Below the pieces are notes generated by a model. It made no database searches and had not been told where the DNA came from. It saw nothing but the letters and a program-made list of their open reading frames with translations. 64,000 nt of DNA from Heterotrichella gracilis (lineage: Eukaryota > Sar > Xanthophyceae > Tribonematales > Xanthonemataceae), in contig JAULBX010008107.1 of NCBI GenBank assembly GCA_032358255.1, positions 1-64,000 of the forward strand, read 5' to 3'. Of the stretch, positions 1 to 9,100 are shown piece by piece. The translations under genes and the position numbers were made by a program. Numbering within the stretch: the first letter of the stretch is position 1; each line of letters opens with the position of its first letter.

Positions 1-226
1 GCATCTCAAGTAATTTCTCGTAAGCCTTGCCCCGATAGCTATACGGGGTTTGGTTCTTTTGATCAAGCAAAAGAACATGAAAAATAATAAGCACTAATCT
101 GCCGAAAAGAGAACACGAATTGCACTTTTCCTGCAAACTAAAACATCACATTTAACACTTTTGACCTCAAGAGGCAAGAGATTTAGGGATTTTTGAGCAT
201 CGACTAACTATTCTACAAGAAATAAA
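1..226. other. Intergenic left edge with two small hairpins
   Basis: No gene is supported here. Two inverted repeats are visible. CCCCGATAGCTATACGGGG at 30-48 is a near-palindrome related to the CCGATAGCTATCGG motif seen near 55.6 and 55.8 kb. GTTCTTTTG at 53-61 pairs perfectly with CAAAAGAAC at 68-76 across a 6-base loop. Their role is unknown; they lie downstream of the minus-strand desaturase terminator. Confidence 0.5.
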
Positions 227-260
227 AAAAGCGCCTCATTTCTGAAGCGCTTCCATTTTT
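227..260 (-). terminator. Rho-independent terminator of the desaturase gene
   Basis: Read on the minus strand, a GC-rich hairpin (arms AGCGCTTCA and TGAGGCGCT with one mismatch) is followed directly by a run of seven T. It starts about 20 bases after the desaturase stop codon, as expected for an intrinsic terminator. Confidence 0.75.
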
Positions 261-270
261 AAATTTCCAA

Positions 271-1362
271 TTAGGCATTGCCTAATCTCCACAACAAGGT
301 TTCATGCGACCAAAGGGCGCCTAGAAAGGTTTTGCGTGATAAATAAGGCACTTTAAATTCCTTAGCAGTTTGCTCAACAATTTTTGAAATTTTAGGGTAG
401 TGAATGTGACAAATGGTTGGGAACAAATGATGTTCCACCTGAAAATTCAAGCCACCTATTAACCAGGTAAAAACCGGATCACCATTCGCGAAATTCATGG
501 TTGTTCTCATTTGGTGCTCAGCCCAATGGTTTTCAATCATGTTTTTATCGTTTGGAAGCGGAAATTCGGTTTCAGCCACCACGTGTGCCGGTTGAAAGAT
601 CATGGCTAAAACCAATCCGGCAATATAGTGCATCACTAAAAATCCGGTCAGCCAGTTTAAAAAAGTCATTTCTTCTACAAGAAAATAAGGTAAGATCATG
701 TAAGCATAATAGCCTAGCTTTGCGAAAATCAGGATGGCGAGTTCTTTTCCAAAAGTGGTGTTAGAGCTTTTTAATAAGCCTCTTTTGTTATAGCGCATCA
801 ATTGTTTAAAATCTTTGGTAGTGCTCCACATCATGGTCATCATACCATAAAAGAACCATGCGTAAATAAATTGAAATTTGTGGATCCATTTTTTGTCGGC
901 ATGCGGTTCAAAACGCATAAATCCCGGTGGAACAATGTCTTCATCATGATCATGCACATTGGTATAAGTATGGTGCAATACATTATGTTGAATTCTCCAG
1001 TTAAGTGAATAACCGCCAACTACCCCCATCGAAAGGTAACCAAGCCATCTATTAAAGGTGGTGTTTTTACTAAAACTGCCATGATTGGCATCGTGCATCA
1101 CACTTAAACCAAGTCCGGCCATCGAAAATCCCATCACCATAGCCAGCAATAACCAGATCAGCTTGCTATCGAAGACATTAAAAATGATCAAAAAATAAGG
1201 AACCAGGTAAACAGAGAACATAAATACCATTTTTAGATACATGTTCCAATTACCGCTTTTACTTAAATTGTTTTCTTTGAAATAGCTGTCAACTCTTTTT
1301 TTTAACTCCGTGTAGAACAGTTTGTTTGAATTGTCAAACCTTAAAATCTTTTCGTTACTCAT
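271..1362 (-). CDS. Membrane fatty acid desaturase (acyl-CoA/front-end desaturase family)
   Basis: A 363-residue integral membrane di-iron desaturase that introduces a double bond into fatty acyl chains. The three histidine boxes of the family are present: H90-D-A-N-H94, H126-N-V-L-H130-H131 and Q308-V-E-H311-H312. The QxxHH third box is typical of front-end and linoleoyl-CoA-type desaturases. Hydrophobic segments lie around residues 42-62, 68-88, 205-225 and 233-255, and the length is normal for the family. The ATG start is preceded by a clear TTTG-N19-TATCTTTG promoter, so the gene is transcribed alone, and it ends in its own hairpin. Membrane-fluidity adjustment is a reasonable inference. 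Exact regiospecificity cannot be read from the sequence. Confidence 0.93.
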   Translation of the reverse strand: MSNEKILRFDNSNKLFYTELKKRVDSYFKENNLSKSGNWNMYLKMVFMFSVYLVPYFLIIFNVFDSKLIWLLLAMVMGFSMAGLGLSVMHDANHGSFSKNTTFNRWLGYLSMGVVGGYSLNWRIQHNVLHHTYTNVHDHDEDIVPPGFMRFEPHADKKWIHKFQFIYAWFFYGMMTMMWSTTKDFKQLMRYNKRGLLKSSNTTFGKELAILIFAKLGYYAYMILPYFLVEEMTFLNWLTGFLVMHYIAGLVLAMIFQPAHVVAETEFPLPNDKNMIENHWAEHQMRTTMNFANGDPVFTWLIGGLNFQVEHHLFPTICHIHYPKISKIVEQTAKEFKVPYLSRKTFLGALWSHETLLWRLGNA

Positions 1363-1402
1363 TGTGTTTTTTTAGTTTAAAGAGGGTTCTTTTTAACCCG
1401 GA

Positions 1403-1433
1403 CAAAGATAGCCATTAATAGAGGCAATTCAAA
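1403..1433 (-). promoter_or_regulatory. Bacteroidota-type promoter of the desaturase gene
   Basis: On the minus strand TTTG (1430-1433) is followed after 19 bases by TATCTTTG (1403-1410), an exact match to the Bacteroidota -33/-7 consensus. The -33 box abuts the stop codon of the upstream gene. A small GGGTT...AACCC hairpin (1384-1399) would lie in the leader. Confidence 0.75.
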
Positions 1434-1434
1434 A

Positions 1435-1788
1435 TCACTTTTTAACGATTTTAACAATAAAGCGTTTAATATCAGCAGTATCGGTGTATTTTCGACTGAT
1501 AAATGTCAGTTCTGTTTCTCCTTCGCTAAGGGCTTCTAAATGAAAGTAGATGCCTTTGTCATTGCCGTGCCAAACTTCGTTAATTTGACGAATATTGGTT
1601 TTATCATAGTCTTGATTTAATTGCCATAAATAGCCGGTTCGGTGATCTTCTGGAAGAACAATTTTAAACTTTGAACCTAAAACCACTTCGTTTATGCCCG
1701 GTTTTTCGTTTTTTAGCTCCAAATCAGAGCAATTTGACAAAAAAAGAGGCAAAAAAGCAAAAAGACCAAGTTTTTTTATGATTTTCAT
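1435..1788 (-). CDS. Small lipoprotein resembling chagasin / I42 protease inhibitors
   Basis: A 117-residue exported protein. The N-terminus is a lipoprotein signal with the lipobox LSNC, giving a lipidated Cys20. The mature part has the segment RTGYLWQL at about residues 50-57, like the NPTTGYxW loop of chagasin-type inhibitors of cysteine proteases, and a C-terminal beta-rich stretch ending in FIVKIVKK. The other two family loops are not clear, so the I42 assignment is tentative. It starts one base after the stop of the upstream VWA gene and is almost certainly cotranscribed with it, so it acts in the same envelope setting. It could instead be an unrelated small beta-sandwich lipoprotein. 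Confidence 0.6.
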   Translation of the reverse strand: MKIIKKLGLFAFLPLFLSNCSDLELKNEKPGINEVVLGSKFKIVLPEDHRTGYLWQLNQDYDKTNIRQINEVWHGNDKGIYFHLEALSEGETELTFISRKYTDTADIKRFIVKIVKK

Positions 1789-1789
1789 A

Positions 1790-3856
1790 TTAGATAGATA
1801 AATAGCGTTTTCTAAAAAACCATTCTGCAGCCAGTAAACTTAAAATGATCCAAAAAAGCCACATAAATTCAATGAGACTACTGGTGCTTTTTTTTGTGTA
1901 GGTAATTGGCTTAATGGATTCATCTTTTAAAAGCGCTTCCTCTAATTTATCAAATTGACTGGCATAATAAAGTGTGCCATTTGTTCGCTTTGACAATTGA
2001 TAAAGTAATTGATGATTCGCCACCGTGTTTATTTTTTCAGAAATAAGCTCCTTCACCACCAGCTTCCCTTGTTTTTTATAGATCTCTCCATTGATTTTAA
2101 CCATGGCCTCATAACTATAATCACCCACCGGAAGTAAGCCAATGTTTAGCTTGTACGACCCATTGGTTTTACTAAAGTTATAATTAAATGTTTGTTGTTC
2201 TGAGTTCTTTATCACCATTGACACTTCAGGCTCAGTGATCAATTCATAACTTTTATTATAAACCTCTGCATCAAATTCAATGGCCTTATTTTCTTCAATA
2301 ATTTTCGGACCATTCACCCGAAAGAGACTTTTATCCGCCTTAACCGTTAAATACTGTATCGATTTGCTGACAAATTCTGTAAAAAGATCATTGTTCTTAT
2401 GTTCTGAAAAATCTCTTAATTTCCATCGCCATAAACCATCTCCAAGAAAATAAGCGCTCTTCACCACACCTGATTCTGAGAAACACATTAAAGGATTTTC
2501 CGTCTCAACAATTCCTATGCGCTGGTTGAGCAAATTTTGAAGGCCATTGGTGGAGGCATAATTTCCGAAGAAACACTTCACCGCCGGCAATTCATTGGTA
2601 AATTTTTGAAATTCAGGACTCATACTAAACAATCCAAATGTCCTTACAAACGAAGGTTCTGCATCATTAAAGCGGTTCCCACTTCCCGCAATTTTAATAT
2701 CCGGTAAATTCTCCGCACTTTGTGGATTAATGATCCAATAAGGCACCAGATTGTTTTTACACTCATTGATGAGGGTTGATTGTGAAGGGTTAAATCCATG
2801 AAAAATAATAAGATTATAGCCCTTTACCGATTGACGAAGATCTTTGAACAAACTAAATTCCAATTCATAATTACCACTGGTACTTAATGCCTCTCTAAGG
2901 GCAGTGATATCAGGGTGCGGACCAGACGCGAGAAGAAGAATTTTTTCTTTGGAGTCAATGACCTCAATCACAAAACTTTGCTCATTGTTAGAACGGTTTT
3001 TTTCGCCTTCCAGAAGATCTAGTTTTACGGTATATCTGCTCAATCCTGTTTTGCCAGCGGCTAAGGTAAAATTTCGTGTACTTAAAAAATTGTCAGATGG
3101 AATGGTGAACTTATCCTCTGTTTTAAGCACTCCTCCTTCATACAAACTCAACTTCACCTGTTCGCCGGCAAATTTTTTGGCCTGGATGATGACTTCTACC
3201 GGAAAATTATTTCCCGCATAAGTCAATTGATTGTGATTGATCTTTTGAATGGCCAGATCTCTGAATTCGCTGGTATCGCCCATAGCCATGGTATATACCG
3301 GATAGTTTAGTTTTTCTGAAGCAAAAAGAGGGTTGGCTCCCTTATTATATATACCGTCACTTATCAGCACCAGAGCGCCAATGTTTTGATTGGAGTAATT
3401 GTTATCGAGACTTTGGAAAAGATCAGCCAGATCGGTTTCCTTTTCGGTAAAAGTAGGAGCATTTTCGGTGCTTTGACTGGCACTTCCAAACAAGACTGAT
3501 TTTACCAAATATTTTTCCGCGGTCTTTTTTTTAAACTCCTGCAAATCATTTAAAAATTGACCTTTGACATAATCACTGTCTTTTGAAGCCATCATGGAGC
3601 CTGAATTGTCTATGGCCACTAAGATGAGCGGGTTTTCTGTTTCATTAACCGTTCGTTTGAAGAAAATAGCGAGAAGCAGTAAAGAAATAATGAACAGACT
3701 AAAAAAGCGAAGAGCCGACATCAGGAGCAGAATTCTCTGCGGTACATCGGTATTTTTTTTATTCTTATAATACAGCCACGCACTGATGCCTGCACTTAAT
3801 ACGATGCTGATTAAAAAATAATACCAGGCACTATTAACTATCAATTTTGAGAACAA
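1790..3856 (-). CDS. Membrane-anchored von Willebrand factor A domain protein
   Basis: A 688-residue protein with two N-terminal membrane segments (about 11-30 and 43-66), a large extracytoplasmic part and a C-terminal membrane segment followed by a basic tail. A VWA domain begins at about residue 77; the metal-ion (MIDAS) motif DNSGSM is at 83-88. The rest looks like beta-sandwich modules. The topology resembles Bacteroidota relatives of BatA/BatB and of glutamine-amidotransferase-like VWA membrane proteins, whose function is not well defined. It lies between fabG (38 bases upstream) and the small lipoprotein (1 base downstream), all on the minus strand. The VWA call is firm; the cellular role is unknown. 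Confidence 0.8.
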   Translation of the reverse strand: MFSKLIVNSAWYYFLISIVLSAGISAWLYYKNKKNTDVPQRILLLMSALRFFSLFIISLLLLAIFFKRTVNETENPLILVAIDNSGSMMASKDSDYVKGQFLNDLQEFKKKTAEKYLVKSVLFGSASQSTENAPTFTEKETDLADLFQSLDNNYSNQNIGALVLISDGIYNKGANPLFASEKLNYPVYTMAMGDTSEFRDLAIQKINHNQLTYAGNNFPVEVIIQAKKFAGEQVKLSLYEGGVLKTEDKFTIPSDNFLSTRNFTLAAGKTGLSRYTVKLDLLEGEKNRSNNEQSFVIEVIDSKEKILLLASGPHPDITALREALSTSGNYELEFSLFKDLRQSVKGYNLIIFHGFNPSQSTLINECKNNLVPYWIINPQSAENLPDIKIAGSGNRFNDAEPSFVRTFGLFSMSPEFQKFTNELPAVKCFFGNYASTNGLQNLLNQRIGIVETENPLMCFSESGVVKSAYFLGDGLWRWKLRDFSEHKNNDLFTEFVSKSIQYLTVKADKSLFRVNGPKIIEENKAIEFDAEVYNKSYELITEPEVSMVIKNSEQQTFNYNFSKTNGSYKLNIGLLPVGDYSYEAMVKINGEIYKKQGKLVVKELISEKINTVANHQLLYQLSKRTNGTLYYASQFDKLEEALLKDESIKPITYTKKSTSSLIEFMWLFWIILSLLAAEWFFRKRYLSI

Positions 3857-3894
3857 GGCCTTTTGGTTTTTTACCTATTTTAGAAAATAGATGA

Positions 3895-4641
3895 TTAAGT
3901 TAACATCCCTCCGCAAACATGGAGGCATTGTCCGGTAATATAAGCACTCATATCACTGGCTAAGAAAAGCGTTGCGTTGGCCACATCTTCTGTTGTGCCG
4001 CCTCTTTTTAGAGGAATGGTATCACGCCATTGCTGAATCACTTTTTCATCTAAGGCACCGGTCATTTCTGTTTCAATAAAGCCCGGGGCTATGGCATTAC
4101 TTCGAATATTTCTTGAACCTAATTCTAAAGCAATTGACTTGGTAAAGCCAATGATTCCGGCTTTTGAAGCGGCATAATTACTTTGTCCGGCATTGCCTTT
4201 TACACCAACCACCGAGCTCATATTGATGATAGAGCCTTTTTTGGCTTTTAGCATAGGACGTTGCACCGCCTTTACCAGATTAAATACCGATTTTAAATTC
4301 GCATTGATCACTTCATCCCATTGTTGCTCAGTCATGCGCATTAACAAGGTATCGCGCGTAATTCCGGCATTATTGACCAACACATCTATCGTACCGAAAT
4401 CAGCCACAACCGCATTTATTAACTCATCAGCCGCTTTAAAATCACCTGCATCACTCTTATACCCTTTTGCTTTGATGCCAAAGGCCTGGAGCTCTGTTTC
4501 CAAGGCTCTGGCTTTTTCATCTGAACTAACATAAGTAAAGGCAATGTTTGATCCGTTTTTGGCGAACAACAGGGCAATTCCTTTACCAATTCCGCGGGTA
4601 GCACCTGTAATGAGGCTGACTTTATTCTCTAATAACTGCAT
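3895..4641 (-). CDS. fabG: 3-oxoacyl-[acyl-carrier-protein] reductase
   Basis: A 248-residue short-chain dehydrogenase that reduces 3-oxoacyl-ACP with NADPH in fatty acid elongation, in the cytoplasm. Visible motifs are the nucleotide-binding TGATRGIG (12-19), NNAG (90-93) and the catalytic set Ser143, Tyr156 and Lys160 in YAASK. The segment INMSSVVG and the C-terminal GG are as in FabG. The usual Asp or Asn just before the terminal GG is Cys here, a mild oddity. It is preceded by a TATCTTTG promoter and heads a probable three-gene minus-strand unit with the VWA protein and the small lipoprotein. A paralogous SDR with another substrate is possible but less likely. Confidence 0.9.
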   Translation of the reverse strand: MQLLENKVSLITGATRGIGKGIALLFAKNGSNIAFTYVSSDEKARALETELQAFGIKAKGYKSDAGDFKAADELINAVVADFGTIDVLVNNAGITRDTLLMRMTEQQWDEVINANLKSVFNLVKAVQRPMLKAKKGSIINMSSVVGVKGNAGQSNYAASKAGIIGFTKSIALELGSRNIRSNAIAPGFIETEMTGALDEKVIQQWRDTIPLKRGGTTEDVANATLFLASDMSAYITGQCLHVCGGMLT

Positions 4642-4659
4642 ACGATTTTAGTTAGAATT

Positions 4660-4690
4660 CAAAGATAACTTTATTTTTAATTGATGAAAA
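4660..4690 (-). promoter_or_regulatory. Promoter of the fabG unit
   Basis: On the minus strand TATCTTTG (4660-4667) lies 18 bases before the ATG. TTTT (4687-4690) sits 19 bases further upstream, in the place of the -33 box. Confidence 0.6.
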
Positions 4691-4703
4691 GTAATTTTAA
4701 TTG

Positions 4704-4890
4704 CAATTAGACAGTAGAAGCTATTTTAAATAGCGCGCTACTGTTTTAGTCCAAAGGACTCCTTCGGAGTGCGGATAATCCCTCCCGATAAATATCGGGA
4801 TTAGATTTTGGAAGGCTTTCTTAAAACAATCATTGCACAGAAAGCCATACAAAATCTTACATCGTAGACAGTTGAGAACCTCAACTGTCT
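4704..4890 (+). repeat. Three-hairpin dispersed repeat, copy 1
   Basis: This 187-base block has an inverted-orientation relative at 50526-50676. It is bounded by CAATTAGACAGTAG and CAACTGTCT. It holds hairpin A (ACAGTAG ... CTACTGT), hairpin B (AGATTTTGGAAGGCTTTCT at 4803-4821 with AGAAAGCCATACAAAATCT at 4839-4857) and hairpin C (AGACAGTTGAG at 4866-4876 with its exact complement at 4880-4890). Compared with copy 2 it carries two extra short palindromes, at 4750-4768 and 4783-4800. It fills most of the divergent gap between fabG and the T9SS cargo gene. Confidence 0.8.
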
Positions 4891-5087
4891 ATTTAGGGTT
4901 TAAGCAATTCGCGACCCTTTAAAGCGTAAACAGAATCACCTTTTTTTGAATCATAAGGCAGGGTAAAAGTCGGATCTTGGTATCGGAAACAAATGGGTGT
5001 GCACAATCACATGTTTATAAGGAAAATTCAGCTTTAGCTAGTTTTAATGGATTTTTGTTATTTTAGCAAATTCTAGCAAGGTATTTG

Positions 5088-5095
5088 TATATTTG
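5088..5095 (+). promoter_or_regulatory. -7 promoter element of the T9SS cargo gene
   Basis: TATATTTG matches TAnnTTTG and lies 20 bases before the ATG at 5116. No convincing -33 box is seen at 19-20 bases spacing. The rest of the divergent gap (4891-5087) shows nothing else that I can identify. Confidence 0.5.
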
Positions 5096-5115
5096 TAAAT
5101 TGATTATTTAAAACT

Positions 5116-7779
5116 ATGAGAAAATTATTATCCTTTGTTTTTGTTCTAATAAGTGTTTACACTTATTCTCAATCATTTTGTGGTGGCTCAAGCGCTACGC
5201 TTCAGGCTCTTAACCCACAAAACCTCACCAGTCCTAACTATTCCTTAAATCCTGGTGGTTTTCAAAACAGTACGGGTAATTTTGTGGTGTCACCTACCAT
5301 TACAACGACTTATACCTTGTATACGACCGGTCAAAACTCGGCCAATGTGGTAGTGACCACTTCGGCAGTTACCATTGTGACCTTAAACCCGCAACCAAAT
5401 GCGGCTCCTACTACCACACAATCTACTTGCACCAGCAGTTTAAATTCAATGAATTTAAATCTCACTTTTAACCCTTCTACACCTGTTCCTACTTATACCA
5501 TCACCTGGTCTTCCATTCCAAATGGTATTTTAACCCCAACACAATATAGTGTTACAAACGGTGTGGTAAGTCCCGGACCATACTCAGCAACCATTATTGC
5601 TGCCGGTGGATGTTCACTCATCACCACCTTCACCATGAATCCGCAACCGGCTCCGGCCTTATTTTCAGTAACGCCTTTCGGAAACACGCATTCTATTACC
5701 TGTATTACGCCTACTGTTGAGTTAACCGCTGATAATGCCAATTTAACTTATACCTGGACAGCCGCTTCATTTTCGCCGGTGATCAGTAATTCTATTGCCT
5801 TAAATTCAACTAACACAGTGGTGTGTACCGGTCAAAACACGGTTTCAGGTTGTACCACTTCTTACACCTTTTTTATCTATCAAAACTTAACGGTTCCAAA
5901 CTCAACATTGTCAACCAACCTGATCAATATTACCTGTACACAATCGGTGATCCCTACCATGACCATCACGGCGAGTCCTTCGGTGAACATCAACAATTGT
6001 ATTTATGCGCCACAAGGCGGAACCTATTGTGCCACTTCTTACACCACCATTTATCAACCCGGAGCCATAGGTATTTACACCCATTGTGCCGTTAACAATG
6101 AGAATGGATGCAGCGTCTGCAAAACATTTACCGTTAGTTCAAATGACAACTATCCTACATTTAATGTGACGAGTCCTCAAAGTTTTACCTTAGGATGTAG
6201 CACCAAAAGTGTGGCCACTATCAACATTAATAATGCCCAAACCACACCAACTCCGGGGGGCGCGGTTTCTTATACCTTACTACCACCCAACTTTACTTCG
6301 GCATATGCTACAGGTACTTTAAGTACTTATACCGTAAATGTGCCGGGTTCTTGGACGGTTGTTGTAAAAGACAATGCTAACAGTTGCGAAACAAAGAATG
6401 TTATTTCCATTATTCAAAACACCTTTCAACCGAACATTTCTGCCAATGTGCCGCGTCAAATATTAGATTGTAGTTATACTACCACCATATTACAGGCCTT
6501 GAGTGAAACGCCAAACGTTTCGTATAACTGGGGTTTTACGGGTACTCCCGGCAACATCAATGGTTCCACCATTACTGTGAATGTGAACAATGCCAATAAT
6601 CAGCAAACACTCATTAACACGTATACCTTAACAGTAACTGATAATGGAAATGCCTGTAAGAGTACCTCCATTATACCAATGAATCAAAATATTTTTCCAC
6701 CAAAAGTGCTCATCTCAAATGGGGGAACTAATTCATTAACGTGTAACACACAAACCATTGTCTTAACTAACCAAAGTTCAACCGGTATTTTACCAAGTAG
6801 CGGCTATTCTACCATTCAAGCGGTAAGCGGTTATGTTTGGTACGGACCATCTCCACAAGAGCCACTTCAATTAAGTTCAACCTACATTGCACAAACAGTT
6901 GGTTTTTATACCCTAGTTGCTATGGACATGAACAACTCCTGTGTTAACTCCGGTACCATTGAGATCAGAGACGGTTTTGTTTATCCTACTATTACGCCAC
7001 CAGCGATTAACCCAACCGTATTAGATTGTGGTGCTCCAAGTGTATTGATCTCTCCGAGCTATGTTCCAGCCGGTTTAACCTATTCATGGACAGCACCAGC
7101 CGGAAGCGGTTCAGTTGGTCCTAAAACTAATGCCTCCTTTCAAGTAAGTACTCCTGGTTTATTTACAGTTGTGGCAACCTATCCGGTGAGCTGTTGTGCC
7201 ACCAAAGCCTCATTCAGAGTCAATACCGGTACTTTAACAGCCGCTTTTGTTGCAGATAAAGATTCTGGTTACGCTCCTTTGCCGGTCATCTTTACCAATA
7301 ATTCTCAGTCGAGCACCGGCTCTAATAATATTTTAAGCTATTGGAACTACGCGAACAGCGATACCAGTGTGACCAATTCAGTAAGTATTAGTCCTCAAAC
7401 CATCTATACACAACCCGGAGATTATAAGGTAGTTATTTATACTGTAAAAGGAGCTTGTAGAGATACAGCCTTCTCAACCATTAAAGTGTTTGCCGCTTCA
7501 ACCTTAACTGTTCCTAACGTGTTTACTCCAAATGGTGACGGGGTGAACGATCTCTTTTTCCTGATCGCAACCAACTTAACTGAAGTAACCTTTGTTATTT
7601 ATGACCGTTGGGGCCATTTAACTTATGAATATACCAGCACCACCGGTAACGTGGAGTGGGACGGTAAAAATCAATATGGTAAAGAGGCAGCTGAAGGCGT
7701 TTATTATTATTACCTCAAAGCCAAAGGAAGAGATGGCGCATCGTACGATCAAAACGGCACCATTAATTTGATGAGATAA
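5116..7779 (+). CDS. Secreted T9SS cargo with gliding-motility-type C-terminal domain
   Basis: An 887-residue exported protein. A signal peptide covers about residues 1-20, ending TYSQS. The middle is a long Thr/Ser/Asn-rich series of Ig- or PKD-like beta modules with paired cysteines, typical of adhesin-like surface proteins. A PKD-like module begins near residue 715 (ADKDSGYAPLPVIF). The last 90 residues carry the type B T9SS sorting domain: VFTPNGDGVNDLF, YDRWG, WDGK and a YYYYLKAKG-like strand near the end. This domain directs export across the outer membrane and surface attachment or release. Its own terminator follows. A role in adhesion or matrix formation is inference. Confidence 0.88.
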   Translation: MRKLLSFVFVLISVYTYSQSFCGGSSATLQALNPQNLTSPNYSLNPGGFQNSTGNFVVSPTITTTYTLYTTGQNSANVVVTTSAVTIVTLNPQPNAAPTTTQSTCTSSLNSMNLNLTFNPSTPVPTYTITWSSIPNGILTPTQYSVTNGVVSPGPYSATIIAAGGCSLITTFTMNPQPAPALFSVTPFGNTHSITCITPTVELTADNANLTYTWTAASFSPVISNSIALNSTNTVVCTGQNTVSGCTTSYTFFIYQNLTVPNSTLSTNLINITCTQSVIPTMTITASPSVNINNCIYAPQGGTYCATSYTTIYQPGAIGIYTHCAVNNENGCSVCKTFTVSSNDNYPTFNVTSPQSFTLGCSTKSVATININNAQTTPTPGGAVSYTLLPPNFTSAYATGTLSTYTVNVPGSWTVVVKDNANSCETKNVISIIQNTFQPNISANVPRQILDCSYTTTILQALSETPNVSYNWGFTGTPGNINGSTITVNVNNANNQQTLINTYTLTVTDNGNACKSTSIIPMNQNIFPPKVLISNGGTNSLTCNTQTIVLTNQSSTGILPSSGYSTIQAVSGYVWYGPSPQEPLQLSSTYIAQTVGFYTLVAMDMNNSCVNSGTIEIRDGFVYPTITPPAINPTVLDCGAPSVLISPSYVPAGLTYSWTAPAGSGSVGPKTNASFQVSTPGLFTVVATYPVSCCATKASFRVNTGTLTAAFVADKDSGYAPLPVIFTNNSQSSTGSNNILSYWNYANSDTSVTNSVSISPQTIYTQPGDYKVVIYTVKGACRDTAFSTIKVFAASTLTVPNVFTPNGDGVNDLFFLIATNLTEVTFVIYDRWGHLTYEYTSTTGNVEWDGKNQYGKEAAEGVYYYYLKAKGRDGASYDQNGTINLMR

Positions 7780-7796
7780 AAAAGAAAATTATCAGT

Positions 7797-7828
7797 AAAA
7801 AACCCGGTCAGAATGATCGGGTTTTTTT
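7797..7828 (+). terminator. Rho-independent terminator
   Basis: AACCCGGTCA and TGATCGGGTT-type arms form a hairpin followed by a run of seven T, 17 bases after the T9SS cargo stop codon. Confidence 0.85.
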
Positions 7829-7836
7829 AGTTCACG

Positions 7837-7867
7837 TTTTTCAATTACAAATAAAAGCTTACATTTG
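7837..7867 (+). promoter_or_regulatory. Promoter of sucC
   Basis: TACATTTG (7860-7867) matches the -7 consensus, with TTTT (7837-7840) 19 bases upstream as a weak -33 box. The ATG is 19 bases downstream. Confidence 0.6.
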
Positions 7868-7885
7868 AACCACTAATAAATTACT

Positions 7886-9082
7886 ATGAACATTCACGAA
7901 TATCAGGGGAAGAGCATCTTAAAAAGCTACGGTGTGGCCATACAGGAAGGAATTTTAGCAGAAACACCCGAGCAAGCAGTTGAGGCAGCAAAAGAATTAA
8001 AACAAAAATACAATAGCGATTGGGTAGTTGTAAAAGCACAAATTCACGCAGGAGGAAGAGGTAAAGGCGGAGGGGTAAAACTGGCCAAAAATCTGGATGA
8101 GGTAAAGGAAAAAGCAAGTGCCATCTTAGGGATGCATTTGATCACTCCACAAACAAGTGCTACCGGAAAATTGGTAAGCAAGGTATTGATCACACAGGAT
8201 GTGTATTATCCGGGTGCTTCACCTACCAAAGAATTTTACATGAGTGTGCTCTTAGACAGAGCCAAAGGCCGTAATACCATTATTTACAGTACCGAAGGCG
8301 GTATGGACATTGAGCATGTGGCTGAACACACACCGGAAAAGATCTGGAAAGAAGAGATCGATCCTAAGGTGGGTTTACAGGGATTTCAAGCACGTAAAAT
8401 TGCTTTTAATCTTGGATTAAGTGGAAATGCCATGAAAGAGATGGTAAAATTCGTTACTGCTTTATACAAAGCTTACGAAGGCATTGACGCTTCTTTATTT
8501 GAGATCAACCCGGTTTTAAAAACCAGTGATGATAAGATCATTGCGGTAGACAGTAAAGTTTCGTTTGATGATAATGGTTTATTCCGTCATCCGGAATATG
8601 AAGCCATGCGTGATATTACCGAAGAAGATCCTACGGATGTGGAAGCCAGACAAGCAGAATTAAACTATGTGAAATTAGACGGTAACGTTGGTTGTATGGT
8701 GAATGGTGCAGGACTTGCTATGGCTACCATGGACATTATTAAATTGAGCGGTGGAGAGCCGGCTAACTTTTTAGATGTGGGTGGAACAGCCAATGCCGAA
8801 CGTGTAGAAAAAGCCTTCCGTATCATTTTGAAAGATAAAAACGTGAAAGCGATTTTAGTGAATATTTTTGGCGGCATCGTTCGTTGCGACCGCGTAGCAC
8901 AAGGAATTGTGGATGCTTATAAAAACATGGGAACCATTGATGTGCCAATCATTGTACGTTTACAGGGAACCAATGCCGAATTAGCAAAAAAACTGATCGA
9001 TGAGTCGGGCTTAAAAGTGTATTCTGCCATTGAATTTCATGAAGCAGCTGCCCTCGTAAATAAATTATTAAAAGCAAACTAA
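7886..9082 (+). CDS. sucC: Succinyl-CoA synthetase (ADP-forming) beta subunit
   Basis: A 398-residue TCA-cycle subunit that, with the alpha subunit SucD, converts succinyl-CoA and ADP/Pi to succinate and ATP. The N-terminus MNIHEYQGK, the ATP-grasp segment VKAQIHAGGRGKGGGVK (about 50-66), the FEINP motif (about 207) and the C-terminal FGGIVRCDRVAQGI (about 327-340) are diagnostic. Length is as in the family. sucD is not in this window, so the two subunits are not adjacent here, which is common in Bacteroidota. A TACATTTG promoter lies directly upstream. The next gene follows after 18 bases and may be partly cotranscribed. Confidence 0.96.
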   Translation: MNIHEYQGKSILKSYGVAIQEGILAETPEQAVEAAKELKQKYNSDWVVVKAQIHAGGRGKGGGVKLAKNLDEVKEKASAILGMHLITPQTSATGKLVSKVLITQDVYYPGASPTKEFYMSVLLDRAKGRNTIIYSTEGGMDIEHVAEHTPEKIWKEEIDPKVGLQGFQARKIAFNLGLSGNAMKEMVKFVTALYKAYEGIDASLFEINPVLKTSDDKIIAVDSKVSFDDNGLFRHPEYEAMRDITEEDPTDVEARQAELNYVKLDGNVGCMVNGAGLAMATMDIIKLSGGEPANFLDVGGTANAERVEKAFRIILKDKNVKAILVNIFGGIVRCDRVAQGIVDAYKNMGTIDVPIIVRLQGTNAELAKKLIDESGLKVYSAIEFHEAAALVNKLLKAN

Positions 9083-9100
9083 AATCTATATCTTTAAAAA

